35,993 nt of DNA from Bacteroides gallinarum DSM 18171 = JCM 13658. GTDB taxonomy: Bacteria; Bacteroidota; Bacteroidia; Bacteroidales; Bacteroidaceae. The stretch covers positions 1-35,993 of the forward strand of contig NZ_KB894144.1 of the NCBI RefSeq assembly GCF_000374365.1. The letters are read 5' to 3'. The notes under the pieces are model-generated. The model saw only the letters and a list, made by a program, of their open reading frames with translations. It was not told where the DNA came from and searched no databases. The translations under genes and the position numbers were made by a program. This document shows positions 31,578 to 35,993 of the stretch, piece after piece. Position 1 is the stretch's first letter; each line of letters opens with the position of its first letter.

Positions 31578-33116
31578 TTAGTACCCAGGATTCTGCTGTT
31601 CTTTCAATGCAGGATTGGCATCCAGTTCATTTTGTGGAATTGCAGAAAGAGCTTTGTAATAATCACGATTATAGCTTCTCACTTCTTGTACTAATGAAGA
31701 GTGCCAACCTTTATCGGTTTCCGACGTATAGCGTGTAATAGTTTCATTATTGCGCATTGCATCAAAGAAGCGTTGTCCTTCACCTACCAATTCTTTACGG
31801 CGTTCCATTAGGATTCTCTCTAAGCTAACTGTTGACATAGTTACCTGTTTGGTAAGGTCAGTCGTCCGTTTTTCTATGATATCATTCAAATAATCGGCAG
31901 CTTTGACTTTGTCATTGTCCTTAAATGCGGCTTCGGCAGCACTCAGATATACTTCAGATAAACGCAACATAGGAATATTAGCATAACGCACATCACTATT
32001 CCCGGCATTGAATTTATTCAGATAAACAGGATAGTTCCCATAAATAGCTGCTTGGTCCTCACCTTCTGCCTTTACAAAAATACTTTGACGGATATCACTG
32101 GGGTCAGATTGTAAATCTTCGACAAAACGTTTGGTAGCGACGATGTCCCCATACCCGGGGAGGTCACCGGCATTCTCCTTATAAAGATAACTTATACCCT
32201 CACGGTCTGTCCAGTCTTGCGAGTTAGTAATGGATAATTCAAAAATCATCTCATTACCATGTTTAGAATCAGATTTGCTCCAGGCGGATACATATTGGTC
32301 GCGTGTCCATAACTCATAAGGTGAATGTTCAATTATATCCTCAGCAACCTTTAAAGCCTCTGTGTTATTGCCCATAGTCAGATAAACTCTTGTCAATAAA
32401 GCCTTTGCAGCCCATTGATTAACATAGCCGGTTGTCGGGTCCTGAGGCAATGAATTAGAGTCGATAGCATTCGTAAGGTCTTCGATGACTTGTTTGTATA
32501 CTTCCGCTACGGTATTTCTCGCTACATGTTCTTCTGCGGCAAGAACAGTTGTACTTACCGGTACGCCTAAAGAGGCTCCCTGATCGGCAGTATAGGGCTT
32601 GCCATAAATACGTACTAAATCAAAATGCGCTAATGCACGAAGTACACGCGCTTCTGCCGCATACTGTGCAATGAGTTCCTTTTTTTCTTCTTTATCAGAC
32701 AATGAACCGTTTTCCGCAGCTTCTATAATACGGTTAGCACGTCCAATTGTAATGTAAGGAGACTGCCATATACCGTTTGAATTAAATTCTGAAGCTGTTG
32801 TATAATTCATTTGATAGAAGAATAAAGCCCGTCCGCTACCGTTCGTCTCATCATACTGCAAGTCTTCACCTCGAACTTCACCATACACAAACATACGGGC
32901 TCCATAATAATCCGTAAAATCAGAAGTCCCTTTCAGGGCTTTATACATACCGACACGTAAACTGCTTAAATCCGAACTGGATTGGATAGCGCCCTCTGCA
33001 ATTATAGAATCCGCCGGCTTCAAATCCAACCAATTATTTACACAGGAGGATAATCCTGCAACCAAGACGGTGCAGCATACTATTTTATATATACTTTTCA
33101 TTATTTTCATCGTCAT
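31578..33116 (-). CDS. SusD/RagB family outer-membrane nutrient-binding lipoprotein
   Basis: Surface lipoprotein of 512 residues that forms the lid of a SusCD nutrient importer. The signal peptide ends at the lipobox LSSC, with Cys25 as lipidation site. The next segment, WLDLKPADSIIAEGAIQSSS, is the usual SusD start. TPR-like helices follow (AAEARVLRALAHFDLVRIYG, WAAKALLTRVYLTMGNN), as does the late block SLERILMERRKELVGEGQRFFDAMR, which is conserved in the family. Starts two or five codons later (MKIMKS, MKS) are also possible. It follows the SusC-like gene by 12 bp, so they form one operon. The substrate cannot be stated; no glycoside hydrolase, sensor or regulator of the locus lies in the window. 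Confidence 0.93.
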   Translation of the reverse strand: MTMKIMKSIYKIVCCTVLVAGLSSCVNNWLDLKPADSIIAEGAIQSSSDLSSLRVGMYKALKGTSDFTDYYGARMFVYGEVRGEDLQYDETNGSGRALFFYQMNYTTASEFNSNGIWQSPYITIGRANRIIEAAENGSLSDKEEKKELIAQYAAEARVLRALAHFDLVRIYGKPYTADQGASLGVPVSTTVLAAEEHVARNTVAEVYKQVIEDLTNAIDSNSLPQDPTTGYVNQWAAKALLTRVYLTMGNNTEALKVAEDIIEHSPYELWTRDQYVSAWSKSDSKHGNEMIFELSITNSQDWTDREGISYLYKENAGDLPGYGDIVATKRFVEDLQSDPSDIRQSIFVKAEGEDQAAIYGNYPVYLNKFNAGNSDVRYANIPMLRLSEVYLSAAEAAFKDNDKVKAADYLNDIIEKRTTDLTKQVTMSTVSLERILMERRKELVGEGQRFFDAMRNNETITRYTSETDKGWHSSLVQEVRSYNRDYYKALSAIPQNELDANPALKEQQNPGY

Positions 33117-33128
33117 TCTTTTTTATAA

Positions 33129-35993
33129 TTAAAAACCTATCTCAATACCAAAGGTATATGTCCGTAATGCAGGCATTTCGAAAGTACAAAGTCCGTCGAC
33201 CGGTGTTTCGGGGTCTACGTACAAATCTTCGGACTTCCACGTCAGTAAGTTGTTGGCAGAGAAATAAATTCTGGCTTTGCTGATTCCCGCTTTGTTCAAG
33301 AAGTTCTGAGGTACAGAGAAACCAATAGTCAAATTCTTTAAACGTAAATAATCTGTCGGCATCAACCAACGGGACGAGAGGACGCTTGTACCGCTTCCTA
33401 CTTCATATTTCGGCAATTTGGCTTGGTCGCCCGGCTTTTTCCACATATCTTCCAGTTTATAATAAGCCGGAGTAGCCCCCTGGTAAGTATAAGTTCCGCC
33501 ATTGTCATGCAACCATGTGGCATAATCATAGGCTTCTCCGCCCAAAGAATATGTTAAGGTGAAATTGAAATCAATAAATTTCCATTTCATATAATTACTC
33601 AAACCACCCTCAACAGCCGGATCATGCTTGCCGACAATCACTTGTTTCGCTTCACTGACATTTGTAGTTGTTTTACGTGCATTTTCAGTACCGTCATTAA
33701 TGTAATAAGCTTCTTTACCGGTTTCCGAATCTACTCCGGCATACTCATACATGTAATATGAATAATAAGGCTCACCCACTTTATGAATCAGCGGCCCGGA
33801 AATTATCTGGTCGGACGTTCCGCTCAGTGCCAGTACCTCGTTTGAATTATGCGAAATATTAAGGGTTGTACTCCATGTAAAGTCTTTCGTTTGGAAATTA
33901 GTAGACTGTAAGGAGAGTTCGAAACCGCTATTCCTCATCGAACCGACATTCTGCATCATAGATGCGGTAAGTAAAGAACTGTCATAGTATCCCGGAACAG
34001 CAGAAATAGGCCTGTTCATAATCAAATCACTGGTTTTACGTGTATAATAATCGAAAGTCAGAGACAAACGATTCCAGAAATTCAAATCAAGTCCGATATT
34101 GAACGCCTTGTTCTTCTCCCATTTCAGATTATCATTACCTACTCCGACAATTCCCATACCGGAAGTACCGTTATAATATTCGCCATATTTGTATAAGCTC
34201 ATATAGCCATAATAATCGGAAGGCTGCGTACCGTTTACCCCATAAGACAGACGCAATTTACCGTCAGTCAATACATTCTTGATTGTTTCAAGGAACGGTT
34301 CCTCCATAAAACGCCAAGAACCGGATACAGACCAAAAGCTTCCCCACCGGTTTTCTCTGGCTAAACGCGAACTACCGTCGCGGCGGAAACTGGCACCCAA
34401 ATAGTATCTATCGGCATAGTTATAGTTGACACGTCCCAAGAAAGAAGTCAAACGATACTGATAGAGTCCGCTGGAGGCAGAAGTCGTACCGGCATTTCCT
34501 ATTTCGTACAGCTCACCTGGATAATCTTGACCTACGGTGTAATTCTGCTTATTAGCATAATCTTCTGTTTCAAAACCTATCAAAGCATCTACATTATGTC
34601 TACCAAATGATTTAATGTAACTCAACTGAGTTTGAGTATTCAAGGTGCTCAAATTCTGAATGAAGCGTTGCATAACTCCGGTCGGAGCTCCATTATTCGA
34701 TTCTTTGTCCCATAGCACATCTTCAGTAGATGATGTATAGTCATATGCAATCTTTTCACGAAGTTTTAAGTTATCCCAGATATTCCATTCGAATGCCATT
34801 GTATTATATGAGCGAATCAAGTGGTTATGGTCGGATGAATGTTGGTATTCTTTCAAAGGATTAACGCCAAAAATACCACAAGACTGGAATTCGCCCTCTT
34901 CATCATACGGGTCTTGAGAAGGAGACTGGGTAAAGGCATAATTCATGATAGGGCTGTCATATGAAGTACCTTCATTAGACAAAGCCTGGTTCAGGCTGGA
35001 AAACAAGCTGGAAACCTCTACTTTAAATCTATTGAATTGATGACTGACATTGGCGCTTCCGGTCATTCTTTCCAAACCGGTATTGGGAGTAATACCCTCT
35101 TGCTTTGTATAAGACAATGAGGTGTAGAATTGAGTTTTCTCACTTCCTCCGGAAACTCCGATTTGATAGTTTTGGTGTGAACCGGTCTTGAATAACAAAT
35201 CCTTCCAATCTGTCCAGCCGTTGGCTGGTTTGGCTGCATATTTGTCGATTTTACCATCTGCATAAGCCACCGCATCGGCATCGGTCGTGTAGCCACCTCC
35301 TGAAGGGTCTAATGCATAATTCTTCAATCCCTCGTAAATTAATGTCCGACGGGATTCGCCATCTAAAGTAGGACGATAGTTGACAGCCATATTCGAGAAT
35401 CCCCAGTCGCTACGAAAATCGATATGGGTTTTACCTGCACGTCCACTTTTCGTTGTGATAACAATTACACCATTAGCAGCCCGCGAACCGTAGAGCGAAG
35501 CGGCGGCAGCATCTTTAATAACTGTCATCGACTCGATATCATTACTATTCAATGTCGACAGGATATTCGTACCAGCACCATTGTAACCGGCGCCAGTCGT
35601 TGCATCGCTTACCATACTAACGTTTCCCGAAACCATTGGCGTTCCGTCAATCACAATCAAAGGGTCATTGCCGGCATTGATAGAACCCATACCGCGAATA
35701 CGGATGTAATTAGTTGCTCCCGGCGCACCGGAAGACGTAGAAATCTGTACACCCGGTATATTTCCGGCCAGCTTATCTTCTATCGAGGTCGAGGGAATAT
35801 CCTGCAATTTGGATGTCGATACGGTAGAAGCTGCACCCGTAAATGAAGATTTCTTAAAGTTACCGTAACCTGTCACCACAACCTCGTCAATCATCTGTGC
35901 ATCAGGCTTAAGTATTACTTTCACATTAGGTTTAATAGCTACATTTGCAGTCTGCATACCAATGTAGGAAATCTGCAAAGTCTTCGCAGAACT
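33129..35993 (-). CDS. SusC/RagA family TonB-dependent transporter, 5' end outside the window
   Basis: Outer-membrane importer whose first residues lie beyond the right edge; about 954 residues are present. The visible start is the end of the carboxypeptidase-regulatory-like domain (KTLQISYIGMQTANVAIKPN), followed by the SusC hallmark MIDEVVVTGYG. The plug domain comes next (IEDKLAGNIPGVQIS, IRIRGMGSINAGNDPLIVIDG, DIESMTVIKDAAAASLYGSR, ANGVIVITTKSG). The 22-strand barrel runs to a C-terminal aromatic residue (TYTFGIEIGF), needed for BAM assembly. Signal peptide and TonB box are not in view. A TTG at 35978 could be misread as the start, but the frame continues upstream with KT and family-like sequence. 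The SusD partner follows 12 bp later. Confidence 0.95.
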   Translation of the reverse strand, partial: SSAKTLQISYIGMQTANVAIKPNVKVILKPDAQMIDEVVVTGYGNFKKSSFTGAASTVSTSKLQDIPSTSIEDKLAGNIPGVQISTSSGAPGATNYIRIRGMGSINAGNDPLIVIDGTPMVSGNVSMVSDATTGAGYNGAGTNILSTLNSNDIESMTVIKDAAAASLYGSRAANGVIVITTKSGRAGKTHIDFRSDWGFSNMAVNYRPTLDGESRRTLIYEGLKNYALDPSGGGYTTDADAVAYADGKIDKYAAKPANGWTDWKDLLFKTGSHQNYQIGVSGGSEKTQFYTSLSYTKQEGITPNTGLERMTGSANVSHQFNRFKVEVSSLFSSLNQALSNEGTSYDSPIMNYAFTQSPSQDPYDEEGEFQSCGIFGVNPLKEYQHSSDHNHLIRSYNTMAFEWNIWDNLKLREKIAYDYTSSTEDVLWDKESNNGAPTGVMQRFIQNLSTLNTQTQLSYIKSFGRHNVDALIGFETEDYANKQNYTVGQDYPGELYEIGNAGTTSASSGLYQYRLTSFLGRVNYNYADRYYLGASFRRDGSSRLARENRWGSFWSVSGSWRFMEEPFLETIKNVLTDGKLRLSYGVNGTQPSDYYGYMSLYKYGEYYNGTSGMGIVGVGNDNLKWEKNKAFNIGLDLNFWNRLSLTFDYYTRKTSDLIMNRPISAVPGYYDSSLLTASMMQNVGSMRNSGFELSLQSTNFQTKDFTWSTTLNISHNSNEVLALSGTSDQIISGPLIHKVGEPYYSYYMYEYAGVDSETGKEAYYINDGTENARKTTTNVSEAKQVIVGKHDPAVEGGLSNYMKWKFIDFNFTLTYSLGGEAYDYATWLHDNGGTYTYQGATPAYYKLEDMWKKPGDQAKLPKYEVGSGTSVLSSRWLMPTDYLRLKNLTIGFSVPQNFLNKAGISKARIYFSANNLLTWKSEDLYVDPETPVDGLCTFEMPALRTYTFGIEIGF

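Overview
The window reads as chromosomal DNA of a Bacteroides-type organism (order Bacteroidales). The evidence is a SusC/SusD pair, TAnnTTTG promoter elements with a weak or absent -35 equivalent, weak Shine-Dalgarno sequences, and typical housekeeping proteins (class I fumarase, HflX, a DUF4954 protein, the order pyrH-frr-rsgA). I cannot assign a species. Most of the window has balanced base composition. About 10640-12890 is visibly AT-rich and looks acquired.

Layout. 390-1073 (-): secreted TPR protein with a terminator over its stop codon. 1245-2561 (+): MATE transporter. 2572-7583 (-): TetR regulator, a TcmP/LCM-type O-methyltransferase and two overlapping half-size ABC exporters. GAAC-N3-GTTC dyads lie upstream of both tetR and the methyltransferase, which suggests a common operator. 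7657-10362 (-): compact cluster of a family 2 glycosyltransferase, an unknown one-pass membrane protein and a large multipass membrane protein, probably for polyprenyl-linked sugar transfer. 10363-11200: promoter-like repeats and the 3' remnant of a tyrosine recombinase. 11201-12864 (+): an AT-rich gene pair. The first gene encodes a TIR/deoxyribosyltransferase-like domain joined to a winged-helix-like tail. The second encodes an unrecognised helical protein with an RN-x4-H motif like that of HEPN RNases. This pair is the best candidate here for an undescribed, possibly defensive, system.

12896-16355 (+): copper module, an HMA-AraC fusion regulator followed by the CopA P1B-ATPase. The 382-bp gap between them holds hairpins and a tandem array of 22-bp units running almost to the copA start. 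16427-18906 (+): pyrH, frr and rsgA, separated by long inverted repeats. 19053-24587 (+): tripartite RND efflux system (adaptor, pump, outer-membrane channel). 24691-25815 (+): secreted family 10 pectate lyase. 25930-31056 (-): class I fumarase, DUF4954 beta-helix protein and HflX. 31261-31389 (-): small remnant of what may be a surface protein. 31578-35993 (-): SusD-like lipoprotein and a SusC-like TonB-dependent transporter cut by the right edge.

No tRNA, rRNA, CRISPR array or intact insertion sequence was recognised. All assignments come from reading the sequence and remembered family features; no search was run.
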